From assembly GCA_963702955.1 (NCBI GenBank), contig OY969774.1, positions 558,001 through 622,000 of the forward strand: a stretch of DNA of 64,000 nucleotides. The letters are read 5' to 3'. The DNA is from VRUE01 sp963702955. Lineage in GTDB: Bacteria > Actinomycetota > Thermoleophilia > Solirubrobacterales > 70-9. Below, piece by piece: positions 1-7,633 of this stretch (positions are counted from its first letter, which is position 1; each line of letters begins with the position of its first letter). The notes under the pieces were generated by a model, which saw only the letters and a list, made by a program, of their open reading frames with translations, was not told the origin of the DNA and did not search any database. Made by a program: the position numbers and the translations under genes.

Positions 1-117
1 GCCGGCTGTGGTCAGTTGGGAGTGGGGAGATCCGATGGCCACCACCGGGGAGCTTTGGCGTCCGCCAGTGGGGAAGTTCGACGGCCGCCTATGGGGAGAA
101 TTTCATGGCCGCCGTCA
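1..117. mobile_element. Terminal repeats of an IS21-like insertion sequence (one end only)
   Basis: Four tandem imperfect repeats with a period of about 23 nt lie at about 22, 45, 68 and 91. Each has the pattern TGGGGAgnTTcnatGGCCgCC. Multiple short repeats of this type next to a terminal CA dinucleotide are typical of IS21-family ends; the assignment is from memory of the family. The transposase genes (istA/istB) would lie outside the window to the left. The apparent end (GTCA at 114-117) coincides with the stop codon of the neighbouring SDR gene. Confidence 0.55.
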
Positions 118-966
118 GCCTCGCATCAGGAGGGCAATGAGGCGGTCACGGAGGCGATCCGGAAGCAGCGAGGAGATGAGGGCCTGCGCCCGAGCGTCGG
201 GGCCAACCAGATAACGAGTGCGAGGTCGATTGGTGGTCAGGGCGTGCTCGATCGCGGCCGCCACCTTCTCGGGCGGGGAGGCCGCCTTGTCACCTTTGGC
301 TGCAGCCGCCATGAAGCCGTCGATCGCCTTGCCGTAGAGAGGTAGCTGATCTTGGCTCAGCTGCTCCTTCCCCCGGCTCCCGGCGACGCGGCCCTTCTCG
401 CGCATCGGTGTTTCGATCGCGCCGGGCTCGACGATCGAGACCTCCACCCCGAACGGGCGCATCTCGCCACGCAACGAGTCGCCGATCGCCTCGATCGCGT
501 GCTTCGAGGCGGCGTAGGGGGAGAGGAAGGGCAGCGAGAGGCGCCCGTTGATCGAGCCGACGAATACGACGCGGCCGCGCGCCGCCCGCACCTGCCCGAG
601 CAGGGCCTGCGTCACGGCGAACTGGCCGACGACGTTGGTCTCCAGCACGCTGCGGAGATCCTCGATCGGAAGCGCCTCGATCGCGCCACCGACCACAATG
701 CCGGCGTTGTTGACGAGACCGTCGAGCCCTGCCGGGCCGACCCGCTCGCCCACTACCCTCTCCGCATCGGCGATTTGCCCCGAATCGGTTACGTCGAGCA
801 GTAACGGCTCGATATCTCGCGAGCCCGATCTCTGGAGGGCCTCGCCGTCCTCAGCTCGTCGAACCCCGGCAAAAACCCGCCATCCCTTCGAGTCCAGTCT
901 CAAGGCGGTTGCGCGCCCGATTCCGGTGGACGCTCCGGTGACGAGCACCGACTTCACCGCGTCCAT
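115..966 (-). CDS. SDR family NAD(P)-dependent oxidoreductase
   Basis: A 283-residue classical short-chain dehydrogenase/reductase. The nucleotide-binding motif TGASTGIG is near residues 10-17, NNAG near 86, a catalytic Ser in VGSING and the YAASK active site near 152, so all key residues are present. The substrate is unknown. It is the last gene of a leftward set (GNAT, hydrolase, SDR) that starts at a TetR-type operator near 2.6 kb. The TGA stop falls exactly where the IS-like repeats end, so the original C-terminus may have been replaced by the insertion. The catalytic core is intact and the length is normal for the family, so the enzyme could still be active. Confidence 0.9.
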   Translation of the reverse strand: MDAVKSVLVTGASTGIGRATALRLDSKGWRVFAGVRRAEDGEALQRSGSRDIEPLLLDVTDSGQIADAERVVGERVGPAGLDGLVNNAGIVVGGAIEALPIEDLRSVLETNVVGQFAVTQALLGQVRAARGRVVFVGSINGRLSLPFLSPYAASKHAIEAIGDSLRGEMRPFGVEVSIVEPGAIETPMREKGRVAGSRGKEQLSQDQLPLYGKAIDGFMAAAAKGDKAASPPEKVAAAIEHALTTNRPRTRYLVGPDARAQALISSLLPDRLRDRLIALLMRG

Positions 967-1024
967 CTCCTGGTCCGAGCACCCTCAGATGAAGGCGATT
1001 CCTGCGGGTGGTCGGGATTGAGCA

Positions 1025-1915
1025 TCACCGCGAGGTCGCCTCGAGGATCTGGCCGGCGTGGTCCTCGAGCAGGAAATGACCGGCACCCTCAATCCAGGAA
1101 GGTTCGGGTGACCGAAGCGTGGCGATCCAGTATTCGGCGTGAGAGGGGGGAGCGACCTTGTCGCGGCGGCCGTGGATCAGGTGAACGGGCATCTCGATCT
1201 CGGCCGGATCGAAGCCCCACGGCCGCAGCAGCGTCTGCATGTCTTCGGTGAAGCCACGGCCTCGGGAGGGGGTCGCCTCGACGTAGGCGATAGCCATGCG
1301 CCTGCTTACCTCGGGCCGGCGGACCACGGCTCTGTCCACGCTCGCGAGTCCAGAGGACGCGATCATTGCCAAGCCGCGCGGGCGCCGCCGGGCCAACAGC
1401 CCCATCGCCGAGTAGACGAGCGTCATCGCTGAGGGCAGGCGTGCCGCCAGTCGCCAGGCCGCCGCGCTCGACATCTGCTCGATGAAGCCGGGTAGGTCGA
1501 GCCTGCCGCACCCGCTGACGAGGGCCACCGAGCTGACCTGGGATTGCAGCTCGTGGGCGCAAGCGAGGGCGTAGGCCCCACCTGCGGACCAGCCGGTGAC
1601 AGCAAAGCGGTCGAGCCCGAGCTCGTTCGCGAGGTCAGTCACATCGGAGGCCCAGTCGATCACCGAGCGCCCCGGCTGTTGGTCCGAGCCGCCGATTCCG
1701 GGACGGTCGACCGAGATCAGCCGAATGCCCCGCTCCGCACAGGCCGCACCCCCGCTCCAGCCGAAGCGACCGTCGGGAAGTCCGTGGAAGTGCAGCAGAG
1801 GGCTCCCGTCGACCGGACCCCATTCCGCATACGCGAGCGAGCGCCCGTCACGAACGCGAGCCGTGCCGAGGCGGGCGCCGCCTCCTGGGCCGGTCAAGAC
1901 CCCGGCGGACGCCAC
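1025..1915 (-). CDS. Alpha/beta-fold hydrolase
   Basis: A 296-residue alpha/beta hydrolase. Visible features are the oxyanion-hole motif HFHGLPDG near residue 42, the nucleophile elbow GWSAGG (Ser110), the acid in HGRRDK near 250 and the catalytic His in GAGHF near 275, so the triad is complete. The ester, epoxide or other substrate cannot be told. There is no signal peptide, so it is probably cytoplasmic. The start overlaps the end of the upstream acetyltransferase gene by 22 nt and the SDR gene follows 58 nt downstream, suggesting one leftward operon under the TetR-type operator at 2.6 kb. Confidence 0.88.
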   Translation of the reverse strand: MASAGVLTGPGGGARLGTARVRDGRSLAYAEWGPVDGSPLLHFHGLPDGRFGWSGGAACAERGIRLISVDRPGIGGSDQQPGRSVIDWASDVTDLANELGLDRFAVTGWSAGGAYALACAHELQSQVSSVALVSGCGRLDLPGFIEQMSSAAAWRLAARLPSAMTLVYSAMGLLARRRPRGLAMIASSGLASVDRAVVRRPEVSRRMAIAYVEATPSRGRGFTEDMQTLLRPWGFDPAEIEMPVHLIHGRRDKVAPPSHAEYWIATLRSPEPSWIEGAGHFLLEDHAGQILEATSR

Positions 1916-2565
1916 ATTCGGGTGACCGTGAAGTCGCTGCGACCCAGCTTGAACTCTTCGATCGCCTCGAAGCCGTGTCGCTCATAGAGCGCCCGGTTGC
2001 GCGGCGTGCTCGACTCCAAGTAGGCCGGGATGCCCTCGGCATCGCAGCGCGAGAGGACGGGATACATAAGCGCCGAGCCCATCCCCCGCCCTTGGCGGTC
2101 GGGTTCCACCCCGAGCATCGGCAGGTAGTAGTGCGGTTCCTTCGGGTGGTTGCTTTCAGCGGATTGAAGAGCCATGAGCAGACGGGGCAGGGTGCGCCCG
2201 TAGACCCGGATCAGTGCTGGCAACATCGAGAGCTGCTTGCCGATGCTGATCTCCGAGGTCCCGGGCGGGTTCCAAATGCAGACTCCACGAGCGGGCTCCC
2301 CGACCGCGTAAGTCTCGCCCAGCTCAAACCATGCACGCCGAAGGAAGAGCTCCACACCGGCTTCGCTGATCCGCAAGCGGCTGGAGGTGTCAGGCAGGAC
2401 GTAGAGGCTGAGGGGATCCTCGAAGAACGCACGCGCGATCGCCCGGGAGAGATCGGCGATCTCATCCGGCCGGGCCTTGCGGACCTCGTGACCGCCCGGG
2501 CCTGGGACCCGAGTGGGCACTTCGGCCTTCGCATGCATCGGGCGATTCTCGCTTGAGAAGTTCAT
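1894..2565 (-). CDS. GNAT family N-acetyltransferase
   Basis: A 223-residue protein of the Gcn5-related N-acetyltransferase fold. The acetyl-CoA pyrophosphate loop is seen as RQGRGMGS (about 165-172), followed by ESSTPRNRALYERHGF, the usual beta5-alpha4 ending. An N-terminal helix-rich region precedes the fold. The acceptor substrate is unknown. It is first in the leftward operon. Its predicted promoter (TTGACA, 16 nt, TAGGCT on the minus strand) overlaps the TetR gene start. A nine-codon GTG-initiated reading frame in the short leader would end on the TGA overlapping this ATG, which could couple translation. That last point is inference. Confidence 0.85.
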   Translation of the reverse strand: MNFSSENRPMHAKAEVPTRVPGPGGHEVRKARPDEIADLSRAIARAFFEDPLSLYVLPDTSSRLRISEAGVELFLRRAWFELGETYAVGEPARGVCIWNPPGTSEISIGKQLSMLPALIRVYGRTLPRLLMALQSAESNHPKEPHYYLPMLGVEPDRQGRGMGSALMYPVLSRCDAEGIPAYLESSTPRNRALYERHGFEAIEEFKLGRSDFTVTRMWRPPGS

Positions 2566-2596
2566 CTGCGCCGCGTGTCAGCTTTCACGGCCGCGC

Positions 2597-2625
2597 AGCC
2601 TATTACCATTTAACGCTGTGTCAAG
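2597..2625. promoter_or_regulatory. Divergent promoter with TetR-type operator (copy 1)
   Basis: On the minus strand TTGACA (2619-2624), a 16-nt spacer and TAGGCT (2597-2602) form a promoter for the GNAT/hydrolase/SDR operon. On the plus strand TACCAT (2604-2609) lies 8 nt before the GTG of the TetR gene. The shared stretch matches the palindromic core found again at 3364 and 3487 (CGTnAnAnGGTA), so one bound repressor would cover both promoters and the tetR start codon. Confidence 0.65.
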
Positions 2626-3193
2626 CGAAAAACGGAAATACGAGCTGAGGGCTCGCGCCGACTCACAGCGGGAGACCGGCGATCGGATCGCTGCAGCTGC
2701 AACGTCCTTGCACGAAGAGGTCGGCATCGCGAAGACGACGGTTACCGACATCGCCCGCCGCGCCGGAGTGCGGCGACCGACCGTCTACGCGCACTTTCCC
2801 GACTTGGCGGCGCTGCTACCGGCCTGCACCGCCCATTGGCTGGCCGAGCATCCCCTACCGGATCTCGGCTCCGTTTTCGCGATCGAGAATCCGGGAGAGC
2901 GTCTTCAGGCCGCTCTTTCCCTGTTCTATGCCTGGTATCGCGAGACTGCGCCGATGCAGCAGCGGCTGCTCGGCGAACGGGCGCCGCTCCCGGTGCTCGA
3001 CACGTGGCTGGAGCAGTCGATGGACCCAATGCTCGCCGAGCTCGCCGCCGGCCTGGCCGCCGGTTTCTCTAGCCCCGAGGCCCGCCCCCTCGTCGGCCTC
3101 GCGCTCGACTTCTGGACCTGGAGGCGCCTCGATCACGAAGGCCTCGACGATGCGGCGGCCGCAAAGCTGATGGCAGCGGTGGTCAGCTCATAG
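2618..3193 (+). CDS. TetR/AcrR family transcriptional regulator
   Basis: A TetR-type repressor of 191 residues. The N-terminal helix-turn-helix reads TVTDIARRAGVRRPTVYAHF (about residues 34-53), followed by an all-helical ligand-binding domain with no recognisable ligand specificity. The reading frame is open further upstream to 2513. GTG at 2618 is chosen because a TACCAT box lies 8 nt before it and the HTH then sits at the usual distance from the N-terminus. It is divergent from the GNAT/hydrolase/SDR genes and upstream of a reductase-like gene. Related operators at 2.60, 3.37 and 3.49 kb suggest that it controls itself and both neighbours. Confidence 0.88.
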   Translation: MSSEKRKYELRARADSQRETGDRIAAAATSLHEEVGIAKTTVTDIARRAGVRRPTVYAHFPDLAALLPACTAHWLAEHPLPDLGSVFAIENPGERLQAALSLFYAWYRETAPMQQRLLGERAPLPVLDTWLEQSMDPMLAELAAGLAAGFSSPEARPLVGLALDFWTWRRLDHEGLDDAAAAKLMAAVVSS

Positions 3194-3360
3194 CGACGCT
3201 GACGCCGGTCCCGTCCTTTTGGGTGATCTGATCGCTCGCTCTGCTGGGCGCGATTGGGCGATGAGCGGATGGATCGCCTGCGCCGGGCTCGCCCCGGAGA
3301 TTTCAGATCGTCGGTGAAGGGGGTTAACGCTCGGCGCGGGCGACGTTCGCAGGACCATTT

Positions 3361-3401
3361 CACTTGACACTGCGTAAGATGGTAAAAGCTGCTCGGCCGT
3401 G
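3361..3401 (+). promoter_or_regulatory. Second TetR-type operator/promoter copy, apparently a decayed duplicate
   Basis: CACTTGACA followed by a CGTAAGATGGTA core repeats the arrangement at 3484. About the same distance downstream is a GTGAATC (3399) matching the start of the gene at 3523. The frame from 3399 closes after about 34 codons, so this looks like a remnant of a duplicated promoter plus gene start. It lies within the 329-bp stretch 3194-3522, which holds no other recognisable gene. Confidence 0.5.
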
Positions 3402-3486
3402 AATCCCAAGCGCCCCAGAGTGGTCCTGGATTGCCGGATCCCCCTCGGAGTCGGCGCGCGCCCTCAGCTCAGATTTGCGCTTTCAC

Positions 3487-3514
3487 TTGACATACCGTAA
3501 AACGGTATTAGCCT
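3487..3514 (+). promoter_or_regulatory. Promoter with perfect palindromic operator (TetR-type, copy 3)
   Basis: TTGACA (3487-3492), a 16-nt spacer and TAGCCT (3509-3514) form a clear promoter. The spacer is filled by the perfect inverted repeat ATACCGT-AAA-ACGGTAT (3492-3508). The GTG start at 3523 is 8 nt after the -10 box, indicating a leaderless transcript repressed by a protein binding between -35 and -10. Confidence 0.7.
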
Positions 3515-3522
3515 GTGCGATC

Positions 3523-3888
3523 GTGAATCGCGGTCAGCCAAAAGTTGTGGTCCTCGGCGCCCAGGGAGCGCTCGGTCGCCTCTGTGTGTCGGCCCTGCGA
3601 CGGGCGGGTCTCGAGGTGATCCGCGCCGGCCGACGGGCGGAGAGCGCGAGCGATTTCCGTCTGATCGATGTAAGCGACGCCGCCGCGGTCGAGCGGGGCT
3701 GCGCCGATGCGGACCTGGTCGTCTCGATGGTCAACGACCCGAGCCACAGGGTCGAGAGGTTCGTCCTCGAGCACGGCGGTGCGATGCTCACCGCGATCGT
3801 CGAGCCAGACCAGCGGGCCGAGCTGAAAGCGCTCGGGTCAGGTGCGGACGGGCTGGTCGTCACCGACCTCGGCCTGGGGCCGGAGTGA
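3523..3888 (+). CDS. Saccharopine dehydrogenase-like NAD(P)-binding protein, N-terminal half (split gene)
   Basis: Residues 1-121 form a Rossmann half: VVVLGAQGALGRLC near the N-terminus, then DVSDAAAVERGCADADLVVS, as in saccharopine-reductase/NmrA-like oxidoreductases. The frame stops at TGA 3886-3888, while the continuing part of the family fold lies in another frame starting at a GTG that overlaps this stop. Reading GGA GTG ACC TCG in that frame would give the expected continuation G-V-T-S after LGLGP, so one nucleotide seems to be missing just before 3880. Either the gene is frameshifted or the two halves are translated separately through the GTGA overlap. The start is set by the TAGCCT box 8 nt upstream. 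Confidence 0.7.
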   Translation: MNRGQPKVVVLGAQGALGRLCVSALRRAGLEVIRAGRRAESASDFRLIDVSDAAAVERGCADADLVVSMVNDPSHRVERFVLEHGGAMLTAIVEPDQRAELKALGSGADGLVVTDLGLGPE

Positions 3889-4529
3889 CCTCGCTCGTCT
3901 TCGCCGAACTACTCGACCGCCACCCCGACGCCGATGAGCTCGAAGGCGCCGGCACCTGGTCGATGACCGAGCCCTACGGGCGCGACACGGTCGAAGTGTT
4001 CCTGCACCCCGGGCTTACCAATGAGAAGCGCCGCCGGACAGCGTTCGTCGAGTTCCCTCAGCCTTTCGGAACCCTGCGCTGTCTGCTCTACGACGATGAG
4101 GAAACGCAGACTGGGGTGGCGGGCGACCTGGCGCTGAAGCTGCCGGTGCGATTCTATGGCTACACCCTCGAGGCCTGGGCGCGGATACCGACGATGATGC
4201 TCAACTCGCTCGGGCTGGCCTCCAAGATTCCCCTCTCCTTCCTCACGCTCGGACTGGAGAGACGCGCCGCGAGCACGGTCGCCAAGCCGCAAGCTCACCT
4301 CTGCGCGGTGCTTCGCGACGGAAAGCGTCTGGAGACGCAGGTCGTCGTGGGCAACGGCAATTTCGCGATGAGCGCCGCCGCGATCGCGACCTGCGCAAAG
4401 GTGCTGCTCGACCGCAGGGCCAAGGGGGATTCCCTGAGCGGCGTCCGCGGAGTAGAGGATGTCTTCAGGCTCTCTGAAGTCAGGGGCGGATTCGAAGAGC
4501 AAGGCATCCACATCGAGGCGATGACTTAG
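3885..4529 (+). CDS. Saccharopine dehydrogenase-like protein, C-terminal half (split gene)
   Basis: 214 residues continuing the preceding half: TSLVFAELLDRHPDADELEG is typical of the segment after the Rossmann fold in saccharopine-reductase-like proteins, followed by the mixed alpha/beta substrate domain. The GTG overlaps the upstream TGA by 4 nt (GTGA), so translational coupling is possible. Summed with the first half the protein would be about 335 residues, close to a full family member. The substrate is unknown. Its place in a TetR-controlled cluster with an SDR and two hydrolases hints at breakdown of some small organic compound; this is inference. Confidence 0.65.
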   Translation: MTSLVFAELLDRHPDADELEGAGTWSMTEPYGRDTVEVFLHPGLTNEKRRRTAFVEFPQPFGTLRCLLYDDEETQTGVAGDLALKLPVRFYGYTLEAWARIPTMMLNSLGLASKIPLSFLTLGLERRAASTVAKPQAHLCAVLRDGKRLETQVVVGNGNFAMSAAAIATCAKVLLDRRAKGDSLSGVRGVEDVFRLSEVRGGFEEQGIHIEAMT

Positions 4530-4669
4530 AAGTGATTCCCAGCGGCCTTCGATTCAAGGGGATATCAATCCACCCATTGTCGGTCCTCAAGGATGCCGGC
4601 GGCAGTCGTCGCGGCGACATCGGCGCCCCCTCCGGCGAAGCCACCGACTCGACCGGTCCGAATGTCGCC

Positions 4670-5566
4670 ATGGGACAGGAAGAGGTGCGCTTCGTTGTAG
4701 GCGATGCCGAGTGCGTTGGCCGCCTATTCCATCCCGGGGGAGCGAATGAGCCTGCGCCATGCGTGGTAATGGGCTCGGGCTTCTCTTGCGTGCAAGACCA
4801 GGGGCTCGAGGCCTTCGCTACACGTTTTGTCGAGGGCGGCTTCGCAGCTCTCACCTTCGACTACCGGCACTGGGGCCAGAGCGGCGGCGAGCCGCGCTCG
4901 CTGATGGACACCTCCCGCCAGCGCGAGGATTGGCGAGCCGCGATCTCCTATGTCAGGGGCCTCGACGATGTCAACCCTACGCGGATCGCGATGTGGGGAT
5001 ACTCGATGGGGACCGGCCACATCCAGTCGCTGGCCGTCGATGGTGCCGACGTCGCGGCCCTCGTCTGCGTCGCGCCCCTGCTCAACAGCAGGAGCAGCCT
5101 CATCCACAGCGGTGGGTGGGGCAATATTGCCAAGCTCACGGTCGCGGGAATTCGCGACACGATGCGCGCCTGGCGCCGTGCCGCCCCGTACCGAATACCG
5201 GCAGTAGGAGAGCCCGGTTCCCTCGCGGTCATCAACAGCCCCGACGCGGTACCCGGAATGGCGGCGATCTCCCCGCCGGGCTCGATCTGGCGCAACGAGG
5301 TCTGCGCCCGCGTTGCCGTATCGGCGCCGTACAACCTCGGCAGAAAAGTAGGCCGGATCTCTTGTCCCGCCCTCTACTGCGTCTTCGAGGACGACGATGT
5401 CAACCCGCCCGAACTGAGCAGGAGGGCGGCACAGCGCGTCCCGCACGGTGAGCTGCGTAGCTACCCCGGCGGCCACTTTGCGCTCACCTCTGAGGAGGTT
5501 TTCGACCGGGTTGCCACCGATCAGGTTGAGTTCCTGCGCCGCCACCTCGGGCGGCCGCCGGTATAG
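4670..5566 (+). CDS. Alpha/beta hydrolase (X-Pro dipeptidyl-peptidase/dienelactone-hydrolase-like)
   Basis: 298 residues from ATG 4670. An N-terminal beta-strand region (EEVRFVVGDAECVGRLFHP) leads into the fold, with oxyanion region VVMGSGFSC, the strand LTFDYRHWGQSGG, nucleophile elbow GYSMGTG near residue 122, an acidic residue in FEDDDVNPP and the catalytic His in GGHFAL. The frame is open upstream to a GTG at 4532 right after the previous gene. The extra 46 residues do not resemble the family, so the later start is preferred, with modest certainty. It is probably co-transcribed with the split reductase and completes the TetR-associated cluster. Confidence 0.75.
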   Translation: MGQEEVRFVVGDAECVGRLFHPGGANEPAPCVVMGSGFSCVQDQGLEAFATRFVEGGFAALTFDYRHWGQSGGEPRSLMDTSRQREDWRAAISYVRGLDDVNPTRIAMWGYSMGTGHIQSLAVDGADVAALVCVAPLLNSRSSLIHSGGWGNIAKLTVAGIRDTMRAWRRAAPYRIPAVGEPGSLAVINSPDAVPGMAAISPPGSIWRNEVCARVAVSAPYNLGRKVGRISCPALYCVFEDDDVNPPELSRRAAQRVPHGELRSYPGGHFALTSEEVFDRVATDQVEFLRRHLGRPPV

Positions 5567-5617
5567 CGATCTCCCCGTCGCTAACAAGCAGTTGCTCGAG
5601 CCCTCTCGACGATGTAG

Positions 5618-6685
5618 TTGTCCTCGGCCAAGGCGATTCGCAGGCTCACGAGCCAGCCTACTGCGCCGGTTGAGGCGCCTGCTCCTTCGGACAGGTATCT
5701 GCGCAGGCTGGTGGAGGCAAGGGGAATTGAGAGCGTCTGGGAACGGTGGCACAACCACGGTCTTTTCAGGACCCTCTCGGTCAGCCTCCAAGGTGACGAT
5801 GCGGAGTCAGCACCCGCGGCGCTGAGGACGCTAAGCCGGGAGTTGGACGTCAACCCCAGCAGCTATTCGTGGAGCCTTGGCACCAGCCGCGCCGCCTCGG
5901 GCGGCATCGCCGACTACCGCGGCGTCAACCCGACAGTGCCGATCGACGCCAGCGCCTCGGCGACCGGGGCCAGCGGCAACGCTGCCATTCCCAGCGCCAC
6001 GACCTCTGCCCCGAACGATCTCGTCCTCGCCGTCGCCTCCTTCGCGGCGGCCACGACCGTCACGCCCGACGCGAGCACGACGGAGCGATTCGACGTCGCC
6101 TCGGGCTCCAACACCACTGACGTTGCGGACTTCGCCCAGGCAAGCGCGGGCGCGACCGGGGCGAAGACCGCCACCCCGGTGGTTTCAACCGGCGCCTGGA
6201 TCGCGCAGACAGTGGCGATACGCGACGCCGCGCAGGCCACCCTCTCGGTCTCGACCACGGCGGCGCCGAGCTTCGCGGCCAATCTCAACAGCGGCGATCA
6301 GGCGAAAACCTTCACCGTGCCGCTTACCCTCGCCGACACGCGGACCGGCGCCAGCGCCGGGCTGGGTTGGAACACGACGATCACCTCAACGCAGTTCACC
6401 GCGGGCGCCAAGACCCTTCCGGCCACCGCCTCGACGATCACGGCGGTGTCGAGCGCCTGCGCGAACGGCGGCCTTTGCACCAACCCGACCAACGCAATCA
6501 CCTACCCGGTCGCGGTCCCGGCGGGCGCCGGGCCACCGACGGCGGTGAGGTTCTACTCAGCTGCGGTGGCAACTGGCAAAGGGGTCTTTACGCTGACCCC
6601 CACGGTCAGCGTTGCGGTGCCGCAAAACAGCTTCACCGGCACCTACACCAGCACGCTGACGATCTCGATCGTCAGCGGCCCGTGA
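5618..6685 (+). CDS. Surface/adhesin-like protein fragment, WxL-like C-terminus
   Basis: The frame encodes about 355 residues. From about residue 85 on (SYSWSLGTSRAASGGIADYR) it resembles repeat domains of large secreted actinobacterial proteins, rich in Ala, Ser and Thr. It ends in a beta-rich, WxL-like tail with two Cys (SSACANGGLCTNP) and TYTSTLTISIVSGP. The first 80 residues look unlike such proteins, and there is no signal peptide and no ribosome-binding site. The simplest reading is the 3' part of a larger secreted protein gene that has lost its 5' end, with the upstream part read by chance. It could be a pseudogene. Confidence 0.45.
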   Translation: MSSAKAIRRLTSQPTAPVEAPAPSDRYLRRLVEARGIESVWERWHNHGLFRTLSVSLQGDDAESAPAALRTLSRELDVNPSSYSWSLGTSRAASGGIADYRGVNPTVPIDASASATGASGNAAIPSATTSAPNDLVLAVASFAAATTVTPDASTTERFDVASGSNTTDVADFAQASAGATGAKTATPVVSTGAWIAQTVAIRDAAQATLSVSTTAAPSFAANLNSGDQAKTFTVPLTLADTRTGASAGLGWNTTITSTQFTAGAKTLPATASTITAVSSACANGGLCTNPTNAITYPVAVPAGAGPPTAVRFYSAAVATGKGVFTLTPTVSVAVPQNSFTGTYTSTLTISIVSGP

Positions 6686-6859
6686 GTCGCGCAGCGGAAT
6701 CGGCCCCCGTCGCTCGCCGGACCTCCTGGCCAGCGTCGAGCAGGGGTGGCCACACAGTGGCGGGATATATGCCAGATGGCAGTAGTACTCGCATCCACGG
6801 ACCCGTAGCTTCGATGCAGATGCCGACCACACGGGCCGGCCGGCTTACGGAGGTGGATT

Positions 6860-7546
6860 GTGTCCTCGAACGACGTTCACGTCACCCGCCTGACCGCGCT
6901 TGCCGCTCTCGGCATCGCGCTGCTGTACTTCGCCAGCATGCCGATCGGCTCGTTGGCAAGCTTGCCGGCGTCAGACGCCTCGGCCTCGGATTTCGCCCAG
7001 TTCTTCGCTCAGCACCGCGCTGGCCTGCTCGTCGCGGTGGTGCTCAACGGCATCGCCTGGTGCGCGTTGCTGCCGGTGGCATTCGCCGGGCTGCGTGCAG
7101 TCCTCGGCGAGCGCGGCGGGATTGCTGCGACTGTGGCGCTGGTCTGTGCAGGCGTTGAGGCTGCGCTAATCGGCGTGGCTCTCCTGTTCGGTGCGATCGC
7201 CGCCTACGCAGCGCCGCACCTCGGTTTGGGGCTCTCGAAGCTGTTCAGCGACGGCATGAGCATTGCCACGATCGCCTCAGCTTGGCCCACGATCCCGTGC
7301 GTGATCGGTCTCCTCATTGCCGCACGTCGCTGTAGAGCCTTTCCAAAACCGGTACTCGCCTTCGGACTGCTGGTCGCGATGCTGCACGCGATCACCGCGG
7401 TCGCCTTCGCTCGTTCCGGGCTGCTGTCGCCGAGCGGGATCGCACAGGCCGCCCCGCCCGCGTTCGCGATCTGGATGGGGTGGATCGGTGTCGTCCTTTT
7501 GCGACGCTCCGTCGCCGTCGCCGTCGCGACTCCCGCTGCGGCCTGA
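6860..7546 (+). CDS. Uncharacterised multi-pass membrane protein
   Basis: 228 residues with about six hydrophobic segments (near 12-35, 55-80, 88-115, 138-158, 170-190, 198-220), so an integral inner-membrane protein. No catalytic or transport motif is recognised; it loosely resembles the DUF4386 group of small membrane proteins. The GTG start is supported by GGAGG 6-7 nt upstream. It is followed at once by a 24-codon frame and then the large LuxR-type regulator, probably in one transcript, so it may be part of the same sensory unit (inference). Confidence 0.7.
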   Translation: MSSNDVHVTRLTALAALGIALLYFASMPIGSLASLPASDASASDFAQFFAQHRAGLLVAVVLNGIAWCALLPVAFAGLRAVLGERGGIAATVALVCAGVEAALIGVALLFGAIAAYAAPHLGLGLSKLFSDGMSIATIASAWPTIPCVIGLLIAARRCRAFPKPVLAFGLLVAMLHAITAVAFARSGLLSPSGIAQAAPPAFAIWMGWIGVVLLRRSVAVAVATPAAA

Positions 7547-7558
7547 AGGAGCACGATC

Positions 7559-7633
7559 ATGCGAATCAAGACCCTTATCGCCGCAGACACCCGCCACTCA
7601 CAAGAGCCCTCGACCGCCGGGGTGAGGCCATGA
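7559..7633 (+). CDS. Possible 24-residue leader peptide before the LuxR-type regulator
   Basis: ATG 7559 is preceded by AAGGAG at good spacing, and the frame ends in TGA overlapping the ATG of the regulator (ATGA, 7630-7633). The peptide begins MRIKTLIAADTRHS. This arrangement suggests translational coupling of the regulator to a short upstream frame. There is no homology to judge it by, so it may only be a vestige of a longer gene. Confidence 0.4.
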   Translation: MRIKTLIAADTRHSQEPSTAGVRP

